From Siphonobacter curvatus (lineage in GTDB: Bacteria > Bacteroidota > Bacteroidia > Cytophagales > Spirosomataceae), in contig NZ_PTRA01000001.1 in the NCBI RefSeq assembly GCF_002943425.1, positions 1,736,001 through 1,800,000 of the forward strand: DNA of 64,000 nt. The letters run 5' to 3'. Positions 1 through 9,039 of the stretch are shown here, one piece after another. Position numbers and translations under genes: made by a program. Each line of letters opens with the position of its first letter. Positions within the stretch are counted from its first letter, which is position 1. The notes beneath the pieces are model-generated. The model saw only the letters and a program-made list of their open reading frames with translations, was not told the DNA's origin and did no database searches.

Positions 1-779
1 TCCAGTTGTCGCAATTCGCTCAGGTAGACGAACGGATCGGGGAAAGCGTACTAGAACGGAACGACCGTCTGTCTTCGATTACCATCAACTCGCAGGTCGT
101 CGGACGTCCGGTGGGTACAGTAGGGGCCGACATTCAGGCGAAAATGGCCAATGTCAAATTGGGTGAAGGAATCTCGATTCAGTATCTCGGTCAGCTGCAA
201 CAGCAATCAGACGCCTTCGGTAGTTTGGGGCTGGCTCTGATCATGGCTATCCTGCTGGTATACTTCATTATGGTGGCCCTGTACGAAAGCGTCGTATACC
301 CCTTCGTTGTATTGTTCTCGATTCCCGTTGCCCTGATTGGTGCCTTGCTGGCTCTGGCTCTAACGATGGAAAGCTTGACAGTATTCTCGATTGTGGGTAT
401 GATCATGCTCTTGGGTCTGGTCGCGAAAAACGCCATCCTGATCGTAGACTTTACCAATCACCTGAAAGCCGAAGGAAAAGAAGTAGTAGCGGCACTGGTG
501 GAAGCGGGTAAGGAACGTCTTCGTCCAATTTTGATGACCACCCTGGCCATGATCTTCGGTATGTTGCCGATTGCATTAGCGAGTGGGGCAGGGGCCGAAA
601 CCAAAAATGGCATGGCCTGGGTCATCATTGGTGGTTTGACAAGTTCGCTGGTGCTGACGCTCTTCGTTGTACCTTCCGTATACCTGGTGGTAGACCGAAT
701 TATCGCTCGTTTCCAGAAAAAAGAACCCCGTCCGCAGAAGCCCGAAGAGCTTACCGTCTCACGGGCCATGAATGAGTAA
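1..779 (+). CDS. RND multidrug efflux permease, C-terminal part (5' end outside window)
   Basis: The reading frame is open from the window edge, so this is the C-terminal quarter of an AcrB/MexB-type (HAE1) inner-membrane pump that exports drugs or other toxic compounds with proton motive force, together with a periplasmic adaptor and an outer-membrane channel. Visible are the last part of the porter domain, then hydrophobic helices containing the family signature KNAILIVDF and the RLRPILMTTLAMI segment, followed by a short charged cytoplasmic tail. The first ATG-like position in this fragment is only a TTG inside the gene and should not be taken as a start. A terminator follows directly, so this is probably the last gene of its efflux operon. 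Family assignment is secure; substrate is unknown. Confidence 0.95.
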   Translation, partial: QLSQFAQVDERIGESVLERNDRLSSITINSQVVGRPVGTVGADIQAKMANVKLGEGISIQYLGQLQQQSDAFGSLGLALIMAILLVYFIMVALYESVVYPFVVLFSIPVALIGALLALALTMESLTVFSIVGMIMLLGLVAKNAILIVDFTNHLKAEGKEVVAALVEAGKERLRPILMTTLAMIFGMLPIALASGAGAETKNGMAWVIIGGLTSSLVLTLFVVPSVYLVVDRIIARFQKKEPRPQKPEELTVSRAMNE

Positions 780-800
780 TGATCTGATTAACAATAGATA

Positions 801-838
801 ACGGCTTTCTGGACCTGTTCCGGGAAGCCGTTTTTTTT
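801..838 (+). terminator. Rho-independent terminator after RND pump
   Basis: ACGGCTT and AAGCCGT arms enclose a 17-nt loop that can pair further, followed by a run of eight T. It lies just after the efflux gene stop codon. Confidence 0.8.
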
Positions 839-953
839 GCTCCACACTTCTGGGGAAGGAGCTACTCGAAGATGAGGCTGGCTTACCCCTCGGTGGATTG
901 GTATATCGTTTTCGTATATACCTACCGTATAATCAACCCAAACGTATTTTATT

Positions 954-1481
954 ATGGCAAGTCTTGCTAGTCTTTTTCAAATGGACAAGGCCGAGGGCCT
1001 TTCAGAACTGTTCGTAGCTCAATTGAAAGATATTTATTGGGCCGAAAATAAATTAACGACGGCTCTTACCGAGATGGAAACCGCAGCGACGACGGATGAA
1101 CTCAAAGGAGGTCTGCGTACGCACTTGGCCGAAACGGAAGGACAGATTAAGCGTCTGAATCAGGTATTCTCTTCGCTGGGTCTGGAAGCGGAGGGCGTAA
1201 AATGCCAGGCGATGGCTGGACTGGTGGACGAAGGCGAAGACATCGTTGCTGAAACGCAGAGTGGTAGTCTGACCCGTGATGCCGGTATCATTGCCGCCTG
1301 TCAGAAGGTAGAGCACTACGAAATTGCCAGCTACGGAACGCTGGTAGCCTGGGCGAAAATTCTGGGTTATGAAGAAGCCGCTCGTCTGCTCCATGCCAAC
1401 CTGCAGGAAGAAGAAGCAACCGATCAGAAGTTAACGATGCTGGCGGAATCGTTCGTGAATACGACCGCTACGGCTGAGTAA
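954..1481 (+). CDS. DUF892 / YciE-YciF-family ferritin-like protein
   Basis: 175 residues, the usual length of the YciE/YciF (DUF892) family, whose members form ferritin-like four-helix bundles. They are associated with stress responses, though their reaction is poorly defined. The N-terminal helix carries LFVAQLKDIYWAENKL and a later helix carries KVEHYEIASYGTL; the Glu and His residues of these helices (for example E17, E32, E122, H124, E125) are the expected di-metal ligands. There is no signal peptide, so it is cytosolic. The gene is monocistronic with its own terminator. The annotation as a ferritin-like domain is firm; a ferroxidase activity is only inferred from the fold. Confidence 0.9.
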   Translation: MASLASLFQMDKAEGLSELFVAQLKDIYWAENKLTTALTEMETAATTDELKGGLRTHLAETEGQIKRLNQVFSSLGLEAEGVKCQAMAGLVDEGEDIVAETQSGSLTRDAGIIAACQKVEHYEIASYGTLVAWAKILGYEEAARLLHANLQEEEATDQKLTMLAESFVNTTATAE

Positions 1482-1928
1482 TAGAAATTGAGATTGAAAG
1501 GTGGATGTCCTTTTTCAAAAGGCCCGCTTTTCTTAAACGAGAGGTCCGACACCTCTCGTTTTTTTTGTGCCTGATTGTTCGACAATAGCTATACGTGCCG
1601 CCGAATTTTTAGGAGCGATTAGTCTGGAAACCAGATGAACAGGCCCTGATTCTAGAATCTTATCATGGAGTTATACCCCAAAATTTAATATCTAATTAGT
1701 GATAAGAAAGTCCAGCCCAAAACGCATGATCAGCTATAAATAGATCCCTTCTAATCCTTCCATTAAACCTCAAACACCACCCAAACCTTAAACCATTCCA
1801 AGCTCAAACTTTAACCTACAGTAACCTCAAATACTCACCCGTTCAAACATCAAATCCCCCTTCCCAATAGGCACATTTTTTTCTCAGCATAAAGCTTACT
1901 ATCCAACCTCACGTATAGCACGTATACC
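1482..1928. other. Intergenic region with terminator and half of a low-complexity repeat
   Basis: After the terminator at 1536-1567 no coding frame is convincing. Positions about 1755-1870 are rich in AAACCTCAAAC/AACCTTAAAC words on the plus strand and resemble the right half of the dyads at 3.3, 28.5, 42.3 and 52.5 kb. Confidence 0.6.
1536..1567 (+). terminator. Terminator of the DUF892 gene
   Basis: Perfect 10-bp arms AACGAGAGGT / ACCTCTCGTT with a 5-nt loop and a run of T. Confidence 0.9.
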
Positions 1929-3287
1929 ATGAAAAGTTTAGATTCCATGTTGTCTGACCTCTTGTCTGACAAGAAAACGGTGTCCCGCCAATTGTTCTTA
2001 CGCCGGGCGGGTCAGGGACTCGCCTTGTCGGGAATAGCGGGGGGATTAGCCGCCTGTCAGATTAGCTTAGGTCAGGGAAAAACCGATGGGGTGAAGCCCA
2101 CTTCGCCGCCCGCAAAAAATACAGACCCTTCCAAGCCCGAACAGCCCATTGAACTGGAAGCCTGGAAGGCAGAAACCGAGCAGGCCGCTGGCCCCACGCC
2201 CAGTCCGCAACCCGAAGAACAACGCGTAGGATACGCCATTGTTGGTTTGGGGCACTTGTCGCTCGATGAAATCCTGCCTGCTCTGGCTCAGTGCAAAAAG
2301 TCGAAAGTGACGGCTCTGGTTAGTGGTAACCGGGAAAAGGCCCTGAAAGTGGCAAAACAGTACGGCGTTCCGGAAAAGAACATTTACAATTACCAGACCT
2401 ATGATCAGCTCAAAGATAACCCGGAGGTACAGGCCATTTACATTGTACTGCCCAACGGGCTGCACGCCGAGTACACCATTCGCGGAGCCAAAGCGGGTAA
2501 ACACATTCTGTGCGAAAAGCCCATGGCCAATACGCCCGAGGAATGCCGTCAGATGATTGAAGCCTGCAAACAGGCCAACCGCAAACTGATGATTGCCTAC
2601 CGGATTCAGTACGAGCCTTACCACGCCATGATTCGCGATTCGATCCGTCAGAAGAAATTTGGTAAGGTGAAATTCATTGAAGCAACGAATGCTCAGTACA
2701 CGGCCAATCCTTCGCACTGGCGTCATGTGAAAGCCCTGGCTGGCGGTGGCTCGTTGCCCGACATTGGGTTGTACTGTCTGAATACCATTCGATACGCCTT
2801 AGGCGAAGAGCCCACTGAGGTAATGGGGTACCAGTACTCCACGCCCGGCGATCCGCTATTTAAGGAAGTAGAAGAGAACGTAACCTGGCAGATGCGTTTC
2901 CCCAGCGGCGTACTGGCGAACTGTGCAACGGCTTACGCCGCTCACGAAAACCGTACGTACAAAGTACTGGCTGAGAAGGGCTGGATGAGTATGCAGCCCG
3001 CCTTCGCTTATAAAGGTCTGTCGATGAAGCAATCGCACGCCGAAGGCCCCGTGGAGTACAACGAAGAGCCGAAGGTCGCGGAGAAAAACCAGTTTGCTCT
3101 GGAAATGGACCATTTCTCCGACTGTATCCAGCAGGATAAAAAACCCTTTACGCCGGGCGAAGAAGGGCTTCAGGATCACATCATCATGGAAGCCATCTAC
3201 CAGTCAGCCCAGGAAGGCAAACCTGTCAAACTACAGAAATACGACAAACTCGACACCTTCCGGGGGACGGAACCGAAGCGAGGATAG
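1929..3287 (+). CDS. Secreted Gfo/Idh/MocA-family oxidoreductase (glucose-fructose oxidoreductase-like)
   Basis: 452 residues. The N-terminus (residues 1-45) has RQLFLRRAGQG followed by a small-residue hydrophobic stretch ending in AAC, which looks like a Tat-type lipoprotein leader. A Pro-rich linker (about 52-76) leads to the catalytic part. The Rossmann fold starts at about residue 83 with YAIVGLGHLS (GxGxxx), and the family active-site motif is present as CEKPMA, whose Lys is catalytic in known members. DIGLYCLN provides the conserved Asp and Tyr/His region in the C-terminal alpha/beta domain. It most resembles secreted NADP-bound glucose-fructose oxidoreductases and related sugar dehydrogenases that carry their cofactor across the membrane folded. 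The substrate cannot be told. Both flanks are low-complexity intergenic DNA, so it is probably monocistronic. Confidence 0.88.
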   Translation: MKSLDSMLSDLLSDKKTVSRQLFLRRAGQGLALSGIAGGLAACQISLGQGKTDGVKPTSPPAKNTDPSKPEQPIELEAWKAETEQAAGPTPSPQPEEQRVGYAIVGLGHLSLDEILPALAQCKKSKVTALVSGNREKALKVAKQYGVPEKNIYNYQTYDQLKDNPEVQAIYIVLPNGLHAEYTIRGAKAGKHILCEKPMANTPEECRQMIEACKQANRKLMIAYRIQYEPYHAMIRDSIRQKKFGKVKFIEATNAQYTANPSHWRHVKALAGGGSLPDIGLYCLNTIRYALGEEPTEVMGYQYSTPGDPLFKEVEENVTWQMRFPSGVLANCATAYAAHENRTYKVLAEKGWMSMQPAFAYKGLSMKQSHAEGPVEYNEEPKVAEKNQFALEMDHFSDCIQQDKKPFTPGEEGLQDHIIMEAIYQSAQEGKPVKLQKYDKLDTFRGTEPKRG

Positions 3288-3500
3288 GGTTTAAGGTTTA
3301 AGAGAAGTTTGATTGGGTTTGAAGTTTGAAGATGTTTGATAAAGGTTTAAAGGTTAAACGCGTTTAAAGGAATCGAGCTAGGGTTGTGGATTTGTTTTAG
3401 TAATACCTTCATTCATAAGACTGAAACTTGGATCAAACCTCATCCTTTCGTTAGACCTTAAACTGTACTTAAACTCCATCAAACCTCCTTATACCATACA
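3288..3500. repeat. Low-complexity intergenic dyad (GTTTGA / TCAAAC words)
   Basis: The left part (3290-3365) consists of GGTTTAAG, GTTTGA and GGTTTAAAGG words. The right part (3430-3490) consists of their complements (TCAAACCTC, CCTTAAACT, CATCAAACC). Together they make a long imperfect inverted repeat, one of several similar regions in this window. Confidence 0.55.
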
Positions 3501-3506
3501 TCAAAT

Positions 3507-3541
3507 AAAACGCCGTTGCAGCCTACTGCAACGGCGTTCTT
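3507..3541 (-). terminator. Terminator of the glycine-zipper stress protein gene
   Basis: Perfect arms AACGCCGTTGCAG / CTGCAACGGCGTT with a 4-nt loop. On the minus strand it is followed by TTTTATTT and sits just after the stop at 3569. It may also end transcripts from the plus strand. Confidence 0.85.
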
Positions 3542-3568
3542 GTTCATGGGTTGGATAAACTAAGACTC

Positions 3569-4126
3569 TTAATACGTGGTAGGTACTGCTTTACCGTGGA
3601 TTTCGTGTCCGTTGTGAGATTCCAGTTCGTCTGCAATTACTTCGCGTTCTTCCTGGGTTCTCGGCGTTACGCCAATGACGATGCCGCCTTCTTTGATGCT
3701 GCTTTCGTAGTATTCAGCCCGTTCTTTCGGAATACCCGATCCGACCAAGGCACCGATGATACCACCCGTCAAACCACCCGCTCCGGCTCCAGTCAGGGCG
3801 GCCAACAGGGGACCAGCTACGACCAGACCCAGACCCGGCAAAGCTACTACGGTACCGATCGCTGCGATGGCACCTAGAATAGCTCCGGCGGTGCCACCGA
3901 TGGCGGAACCGATACCCGCTTTTTCCATGGCCTTATTGCCAAGCTCAGATTCATGATCACTCGTACGGAAACTTTCCTGCGTCGCGTTCGACATCAGTAC
4001 CGATATATCATTCGACGAATAACCCCGGTTGATCAGGGCGTTATACGCGTTTTCCGCATCTTTTGTATTATTGAATACGCCCGTTACCGCTCCGGTTCCA
4101 GTCGTCATCGTGTTTACATTTTCCAT
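3569..4126 (-). CDS. General stress protein-like, glycine-zipper protein
   Basis: 185 residues. The N-terminus (about 10-55) reads AVTGVFNNTKDAENAYNALI NRGYSSNDISVL (split here for length), a pattern typical of DUF1269/general-stress-protein (GSP17M-like) domains with an alternating beta-alpha fold. The middle (about 70-135) is a Gly/Ala-rich zipper with repeated GxxxG (GGTAGAILGAIAA, GGLTGGIIGALVG) that could insert in or lie on a membrane. The C-terminus returns to a soluble domain with GGIVIGVTPRT. Proteins of this type are usually stress-induced, but no biochemical role is established. It has its own terminator and no operon partner. Confidence 0.75.
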   Translation of the reverse strand: MENVNTMTTGTGAVTGVFNNTKDAENAYNALINRGYSSNDISVLMSNATQESFRTSDHESELGNKAMEKAGIGSAIGGTAGAILGAIAAIGTVVALPGLGLVVAGPLLAALTGAGAGGLTGGIIGALVGSGIPKERAEYYESSIKEGGIVIGVTPRTQEEREVIADELESHNGHEIHGKAVPTTY

Positions 4127-4383
4127 GGCTTTAAGTAGCGTTGAGGATTAAACTACATGACTACTTTTATTAAACAGACGTACCAGAATAGAGGATAAAT
4201 GGTAGATTTTAGAATTAAGTAGTTGATAATGAATAGTTTGTATTCTATTGGCTTAATGAGAAGTAGAACGAAAGTCGGGAAATACCCACTCCCCAGATCG
4301 GTTAATTATGGCCCCAATGGGGTGTGAGGGAGTAGAAAAGGTAGTCTAATTTCAGGTTGAATAAGTATCTCTTCCTCGAACGC

Positions 4384-5001
4384 CTATTTAACAGCCTGAC
4401 GCAAGGTTTTGAGTAATTTGTTTACGTTGGGGTAGGAATACCTCTGTTTCTCCAGCCAATTGCGGTATCGGAATGCAGCTTGAATAGTAAAATTATTTCA
4501 ACACCATCCTTGTCTTTATCAGCTAAGTACTCTAGAAACTTCGTCTTCGCTTCCCGATACTTCTTAAATGTCGAATATTCAATTTGACCGTTTTCATAAA
4601 GTTCTTCCCGTTGGTTAACCCAACGATGAAAAACCTCTTTGATGGTTGGGGATTTTGGTTTGGGGGCTCTACCTCCGATTCAAAAAAGGCTCGGTACGTT
4701 TCAAGAATTGTTTGTGCCTTAACCGCCTTTTTGTCTTTCTAAGTTCCTGATAAGCAATGTCAACACGGCTAAGCAATTCCTCCAGATCCTGGTTGATTGA
4801 AAGATATTGTGGGTGGGAGGGAAGTACCCGTTTTGACTCATTATCCCAATCGCTGGTTGAGATTTTGATTCCGGTTGAGCCCAGCTCAGCCCGTTCGCCT
4901 TGATACTTAATTCGAGCATAAATGGTACACTTGGTTTTTGAGGTGTTGCTAAAATGCCTCCATAGGCTCACAGTCATCATAGAGATTCGTCTGCGTTTCA
5001 T
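4384..5001 (-). pseudogene. Decayed tyrosine integrase (Arm and core-binding domains only)
   Basis: The intact 5' part (4669-5001, 110 codons) is an Arm DNA-binding domain: CTIYARIKYQGERAEL, then STGIKISTSDWD, typical of Bacteroidota integrases. After a stop at 4669, another frame continues with a SAM-like core-binding segment: TIKEVFHRWVNQREELYENG, then STFKKYREAKTKFLEYLADK. A further frame change near 4490-4510 leads to AAFRYRNWLEKQ and PNVNKLLKTLRQAVK, ending at a TAG at 4384. At least two frameshifts are needed, and no catalytic domain (R-H-R-Y) follows, so the gene is dead and truncated. It lies about 220 bp beyond the 3' end of tRNA-Thr, a typical integration site, and is probably the relic of an excised or deleted element. 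Confidence 0.8.
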
Positions 5002-5148
5002 GGTCTTGCGAAACCCTTCCTGAACTTACCAATTCGCAAGAAAACGTGCCGGGGGGCAGTATTTAGCTAAGTAGTTTATGCCACCCGGGGGTGTAACCCG
5101 ATTGAGTAAAAAGGGGAGAAAAAACCTAAGTATTTGAGGGTAAGGCAC

Positions 5149-5177
5149 AAAAAAAACCTGTTCGGGTCGCGAACAGG
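5149..5177 (-). terminator. Terminator of tRNA-Thr
   Basis: On the minus strand CCTGTTCG and CGAACAGG arms with a 5-nt loop are followed by a T run; it begins about 40 bp after the tRNA 3' end. Confidence 0.9.
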
Positions 5178-5217
5178 TACCTAAAAGAATGATAATTGAG
5201 CTTATTTGAACTCTCTG

Positions 5218-5290
<73 letters not shown>

Positions 5291-5357
5291 GTTTGGTGGC
5301 ACAAAGATAGGGTTTAAAAAAGTCCCTTGTCAAGCCCTGTGCCAATATTTTCTTGAT

Positions 5358-6548
5358 TTAGGGTTGAAATTTGTATAGAAAGCCCCGGTTATTCTCCGTA
5401 TTTACCCCCAGTATGTAGAGTTCACCTTGCTCATCCTCACCGAAACTATACACCTGCCAGTTCGCCGGACGACTACGTGGCTGTACCACGCCCCGAGGCC
5501 AGGTTTTGCCCTTCGATTCCGTCAGATACCAGATCGGACCCGACCAGTCGGCGAAGATGTATTTGCCCTGCAGAGCCGAAATGGCCTTGCCCCGGTACAC
5601 AAAACCGCCCGTGATGCTGATGCCTTCGCTGTGCGGATATTCCGTAATCGGATCGATGTAATTTTTGGGATCGGGGTCTTTCTCGTTGAAAGGATGATAG
5701 GCTTCACGCACCCGCCAGCCGTAGTTGCCGCCTTTCGTAATGATGTCTACTTCCTCGTACTGATTTTGTCCGACGTCACCGGCGAAAAGCTTTCCATTGC
5801 TCTTGTCGAAGCTAATCCGCCAGGGATTCCGCAAGCCATAGGCGTAAATCTCGGGTCGTGCTCCCGCCTGAGTCTTGAACGGATTGTCCGCAGGAATGGC
5901 GTAGGGAGCTGTATTGACATCAATCCGTAGAATCTTGCCCAGCAGCGTATTCATGTTTTGGCCGTTGCCGTGCTCGCCGTGGCGGTCATTCGCTCCGCCG
6001 CCGTCACCCACGGCAATGTATAGGTATCCATCCGGACCGAATTTTAAATCGCCGCCATTGTGGTTCGATTCCGGCTCGTTGAATTCCAGGACCAGCTTCC
6101 CACTTTGCGGATCGGCTGCGTTTTTGTTACCCGATACCGTAAACTCCTGAATCACACTTTTGTGATTGCCGCCGCCCTGCGATCGGGCACTGTAGTACAC
6201 GTAAAACTTACCATTCTTGGCGTACTGCGGGTGAAAGGCCAGACCCAGCAGGCCGCGTTCATCGTAGCCATTATTTTTGATGACCACCTTAGTAAGATCC
6301 AGAAAAGGCTGGGCGACGAGTTTATTTTGATCGATGATGCGTATACGTCCGACTTGTTCAGTTACGAACAAACGACCCGATCCGTCACCGGGTACAGCAA
6401 AAGCCGTGGGCAAATCCAACTGATCGGAAAGGAGTTGCAGTTGTACGGCAATGGGCTTTTCAGCCTGCGTTTGCTCGGGTGACTGACAGGCTACGTACCC
6501 GCAGCTCAAGGTCAGGCTGAGTCCTAGTACAAGAAAAGATCGAAGCAT
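5358..6548 (-). CDS. PQQ-dependent sugar dehydrogenase-like lipoprotein (glucose/sorbosone dehydrogenase family)
   Basis: 396 residues with an N-terminal hydrophobic leader and Cys at 16 and 21 that could be the lipidated residue, so it is an exported, probably membrane-anchored protein. The rest is a six-bladed beta-propeller of the GSDH (YliI/Asd) family: FAVPGDGSGRLFVTEQVG in blade one, ERGLLGLAFHP, NHNGGDLKFGPDGYLYIAVG and GDGGG that line the PQQ/calcium pocket, GLRNPWRISFD, and GGNYGWRVREAYHPF near the C-terminus. Family members oxidise aldose sugars in the periplasm using PQQ. No PQQ synthesis gene is in this window, and many Bacteroidota paralogues have no proven activity, so the substrate and cofactor are inferred. 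Confidence 0.9.
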   Translation of the reverse strand: MLRSFLVLGLSLTLSCGYVACQSPEQTQAEKPIAVQLQLLSDQLDLPTAFAVPGDGSGRLFVTEQVGRIRIIDQNKLVAQPFLDLTKVVIKNNGYDERGLLGLAFHPQYAKNGKFYVYYSARSQGGGNHKSVIQEFTVSGNKNAADPQSGKLVLEFNEPESNHNGGDLKFGPDGYLYIAVGDGGGANDRHGEHGNGQNMNTLLGKILRIDVNTAPYAIPADNPFKTQAGARPEIYAYGLRNPWRISFDKSNGKLFAGDVGQNQYEEVDIITKGGNYGWRVREAYHPFNEKDPDPKNYIDPITEYPHSEGISITGGFVYRGKAISALQGKYIFADWSGPIWYLTESKGKTWPRGVVQPRSRPANWQVYSFGEDEQGELYILGVNTENNRGFLYKFQP

Positions 6549-6704
6549 AGGGTAGGAATCATTAAGTATACGTCCTTATCTAAAATAAAAATACCAGCCC
6601 GGAAACGGCGATTCATTTTCCGGAACAATCCCATCTGAGCGTTCTGCCTCACTGGCCGAATTTTTTATTCCTCAAAGTTTAATCACCATCTAACACTCAA
6701 AACT

Positions 6705-6872
6705 ATGGCAGAGACTCCGAACCCGTCGCAAACCAATCAAGATCAAACGCATGACCTCCAGCAAAGGGCTCACGAACAACTCACTGCTCAGGAGCTGGAA
6801 GAAATCAGAAAACAGGGTCAGCCCCTAACCGAAGCTCTCCTGCAGGAAATTTTGGAGCGGCGTAATAAATAA
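6705..6872 (+). CDS. Small charged hypothetical protein, 55 aa
   Basis: An ATG at 6705 opens a 55-codon frame ending in TAA at 6872. The product starts MAETPNPSQTNQDQTHDLQQ and continues as a Gln/Glu-rich sequence with AQELEEIRKQG and ALLQEILERRNK, predicted largely helical and soluble. It lies between two divergent or convergent minus-strand genes on a stretch with no competing frame. I do not recognise a family. The amphipathic, non-repetitive composition makes it a plausible real small gene, but proof needs homologues or expression data. Confidence 0.55.
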   Translation: MAETPNPSQTNQDQTHDLQQRAHEQLTAQELEEIRKQGQPLTEALLQEILERRNK

Positions 6873-6911
6873 GCAGCGTAAGAATCGTCAGTTAGGGTCT
6901 AACCGGTATGC

Positions 6912-7751
6912 TCAGCCGGGTTGTTGCGTTGCGATCTGTCGGCGGATTTCGATCAGGGCTGTGATGTCGATGGCAGTACAGACAATGCTAACCACCCGGC
7001 CTTTCTGGTTAAATAAGGGCGTGTACGAATAGCTAAACCAGAATTCCTGCAAGCGATCACCGACCTTAATGTATACATTACCTTCGGAAGTGTGATAGGC
7101 GTTTCCCGTGTGGAAAACATCCTGAAGAATCGCCATGAAGGGCTGATCTGTAAATTCGGGTACGGCGTCAAGTAAGGGTTGGCCTATGATCGAAGCCTCT
7201 TTGCCCAGGATCTGAAGCATGGATTTGTTGATGGTCTCAATGGTCAGCTCCCGGCCCGCTAAGACCGCCGTAGGAGCAGGAGAGTTTTCTACGATCGTAC
7301 TCCAATGACGTCGGTTGGATTCTAGTTCCTGCCAGGCCAGTACTAGCGAAGTAATGTCCTGAATGATGCCCGAAAAACGGTAGGCATTGCCGTGCTCATC
7401 AAAGAACGCCTGTCCTTTGGCATGTACCCAGCGTAACTTATAATCTTCGCCGCCGATGGTTCTGAATTCAATATCGTAATCGCCCAGCGACTTCGGATTT
7501 AATGCCCAGGTAATAGCTTGATCGACGCGACTCTGATCGTCGGGGTGAGTATACTCCAACACGATCTCATAGGGAACTTCTACTTCCCGGACAAAACCGT
7601 ATAACTCCCGGCATCGCTCATCCCACCAGACTTGTTTTCGTTCCAGGTCCATATCCCAGGTACCCACCTGAGCGGCTTGTAGGGCGAAGGAAAGACGTTC
7701 TAAATCGGAAAAGCGACTTTTACGTGATGGAAAAGATGGGTCACTACTCAT
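6912..7751 (-). CDS. Tandem PAS-domain protein without an output domain
   Basis: 279 residues with two PAS folds. PAS1 (about 20-130) has ALQAAQVGTWDMDLERKQV, WWDERCRELYGF and ends in the PAC-like RFSGIIQDITS. PAS2 (about 145-270) has ENSPAPTAVLAGRELTIETI and LGKEASIIGQPLLDAVPEF and ends in VVSIVCTAIDITALIE. It stops at a short helix without any histidine kinase, GGDEF or HTH module, so it is either a stand-alone sensor that signals by protein contact or a truncated kinase. No transmembrane segment is present, so it is cytosolic. The ligand is unknown. Confidence 0.85.
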   Translation of the reverse strand: MSSDPSFPSRKSRFSDLERLSFALQAAQVGTWDMDLERKQVWWDERCRELYGFVREVEVPYEIVLEYTHPDDQSRVDQAITWALNPKSLGDYDIEFRTIGGEDYKLRWVHAKGQAFFDEHGNAYRFSGIIQDITSLVLAWQELESNRRHWSTIVENSPAPTAVLAGRELTIETINKSMLQILGKEASIIGQPLLDAVPEFTDQPFMAILQDVFHTGNAYHTSEGNVYIKVGDRLQEFWFSYSYTPLFNQKGRVVSIVCTAIDITALIEIRRQIATQQPG

Positions 7752-8286
7752 ATTGAATTGTTGCTTCTAGCACACGGAAGATAACAGGTAGCGAGCGACG
7801 CAAAGAAAAGGGGCGAAAATCTTTTTTGTCTATGGAGTTATAGTACTAAAATAGTAGGTTCCGGGATGCCTAATCTTGGGGGGATCGTTAACCAAAGAGG
7901 GATGGGAAGTCTGGAAACAAGGTCCAGGACCGCCCGCCCGTTCTGATGGATACGTAGCGTAGCAGTACTAGCGTCGGTCCGCGAGTACCTCTCACTAAAG
8001 CTGGATAAACGGGTTTTCTCAGGCCGGAAGTCAAACCCTACGAATCTAGTTTTGACTCACGCTTAATGCCATCTGGGTTAGGTAGGAATGACCGCAATTC
8101 AATTAAAGCCAGACGGTATATTTGAAAGGAGAAATGCCTTTCGACTTAACGCTTACAACGACCAAGAAAAGAACTAGGTAGCCGCTACGAAGGGGTAGTG
8201 ATACCGAAGCAAAAAAGGGTTGGCAAGGGAAAAGGAGTATGGGAAATTCCTTATTTATACGTATATCGTACATCGATTCTTAAAAA
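7752..8286. other. Intergenic region without recognisable features
   Basis: About 535 bases between divergent genes. No ORF with convincing codon use, RNA gene or strong hairpin was seen; the promoters of both neighbours must lie here. Confidence 0.5.
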
Positions 8287-8631
8287 ATGTCCACGCATAT
8301 GGCAATTCCAATTTATATTGAAGAGGTAATTACCGAAGTAAAAGTATGGCTGGTGACGCCAGACAGTATAACTCCCCAGGGTAAATTAATCGATGCGTAT
8401 TACACCCGCAATCCGCCTCAGTTTGTGGAAGGAGAAACCATCACCCTGTTTGAAAACGGCAAAAAACTAAGCGGCCTGTATAACCTGGTAAAAGTGTATA
8501 AAGTCTCCAAAGCATTATCGGTATACAATGAAGAGGTAGGAGACCGAGCCCACGAAGAAAATAGAAGAGTGATGCTGGATATCGTGCTTAAACAGATACC
8601 TCGGCAAGGGAGTAGGGTGGAGGATAATTGA
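8287..8631 (+). CDS. Hypothetical protein, 114 aa
   Basis: The frame starts at ATG 8287 (a second ATG four codons later is possible) and encodes a small soluble protein. A beta-rich N-terminal half includes PIYIEEVITEVKVWLVTP and GETITLFENGKKLSGLYNLV; the end is helical and charged. There is no signal peptide, membrane segment or recognisable motif. Base composition matches the chromosome rather than the AT-rich island that begins about 260 bp downstream, so it is probably a resident gene. Function unknown. Confidence 0.6.
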   Translation: MSTHMAIPIYIEEVITEVKVWLVTPDSITPQGKLIDAYYTRNPPQFVEGETITLFENGKKLSGLYNLVKVYKVSKALSVYNEEVGDRAHEENRRVMLDIVLKQIPRQGSRVEDN

Positions 8632-8855
8632 TGGGTGGGGAAGCTTAAACTTGCTGCGGTTTTGGGTGTTTAGCGAAGCGTCACCAACACAATGCTCTTA
8701 TCATCTACCATTCATCTAATGCAGCATAAGCTTGTAAAGCTAGGAGGATAAGAGAACCTTTCTTCGATTGAAAATATAAGAGACTTTAGTGCTAAACACC
8801 AACAACAGTAAGCAATGAGAGCTTTTGAAAATCGTGACCTATTTCGTGATCATAT

Positions 8856-8889
8856 AAAATAACTTACTGAAAATCAGTAGGTTATTTTT
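8856..8889 (-). terminator. Probable original tRNA-Arg terminator, displaced by the island
   Basis: AAATAAC-T-TACTGA and TCAGTA-G-GTTATTT arms with a 3-nt loop. On the minus strand it is followed by a T-rich tract and lies 5 bp beyond the att repeat, exactly where the terminator of tRNA-Arg would be if the island were removed. Confidence 0.6.
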
Positions 8890-8894
8890 ATATA

Positions 8895-8911
8895 GTGGCT
8901 CCGGCGGGAAT
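8895..8911. repeat. attL: 17-bp copy of the tRNA-Arg 3' end
   Basis: GTGGCTCCGGCGGGAAT, identical to 20604-20620 inside tRNA-Arg; flanking bases differ on both sides (8894 A versus 20603 C; 8912 A versus 20621 C). It marks the distal end of the integrated element. Confidence 0.9.
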
Positions 8912-9039
8912 ATATGTGGCGTTGATTTACAGATACTTAAGTATTTACTTGAAATGCGGTATCATTGATAGTATCAAAAATGAATAGTAATTATATTTGA
9001 TAGCAACTAGGAATGTGCCACTATGCTGTACAGTACCTG

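Noticed and set aside
3094-3294. Plus-strand 66-codon ORF at the oxidoreductase end
   Set aside because: A shadow frame within the real gene; basic, low-complexity composition.
4200-4384. Catalytic domain of the relic integrase
   Set aside because: No frame after the TAG at 4384 carries the catalytic R-K-H-R-H-Y motifs.
5427-6482. Plus-strand ORFs opposite the sugar dehydrogenase
   Set aside because: Antisense shadows of a well-conserved gene.
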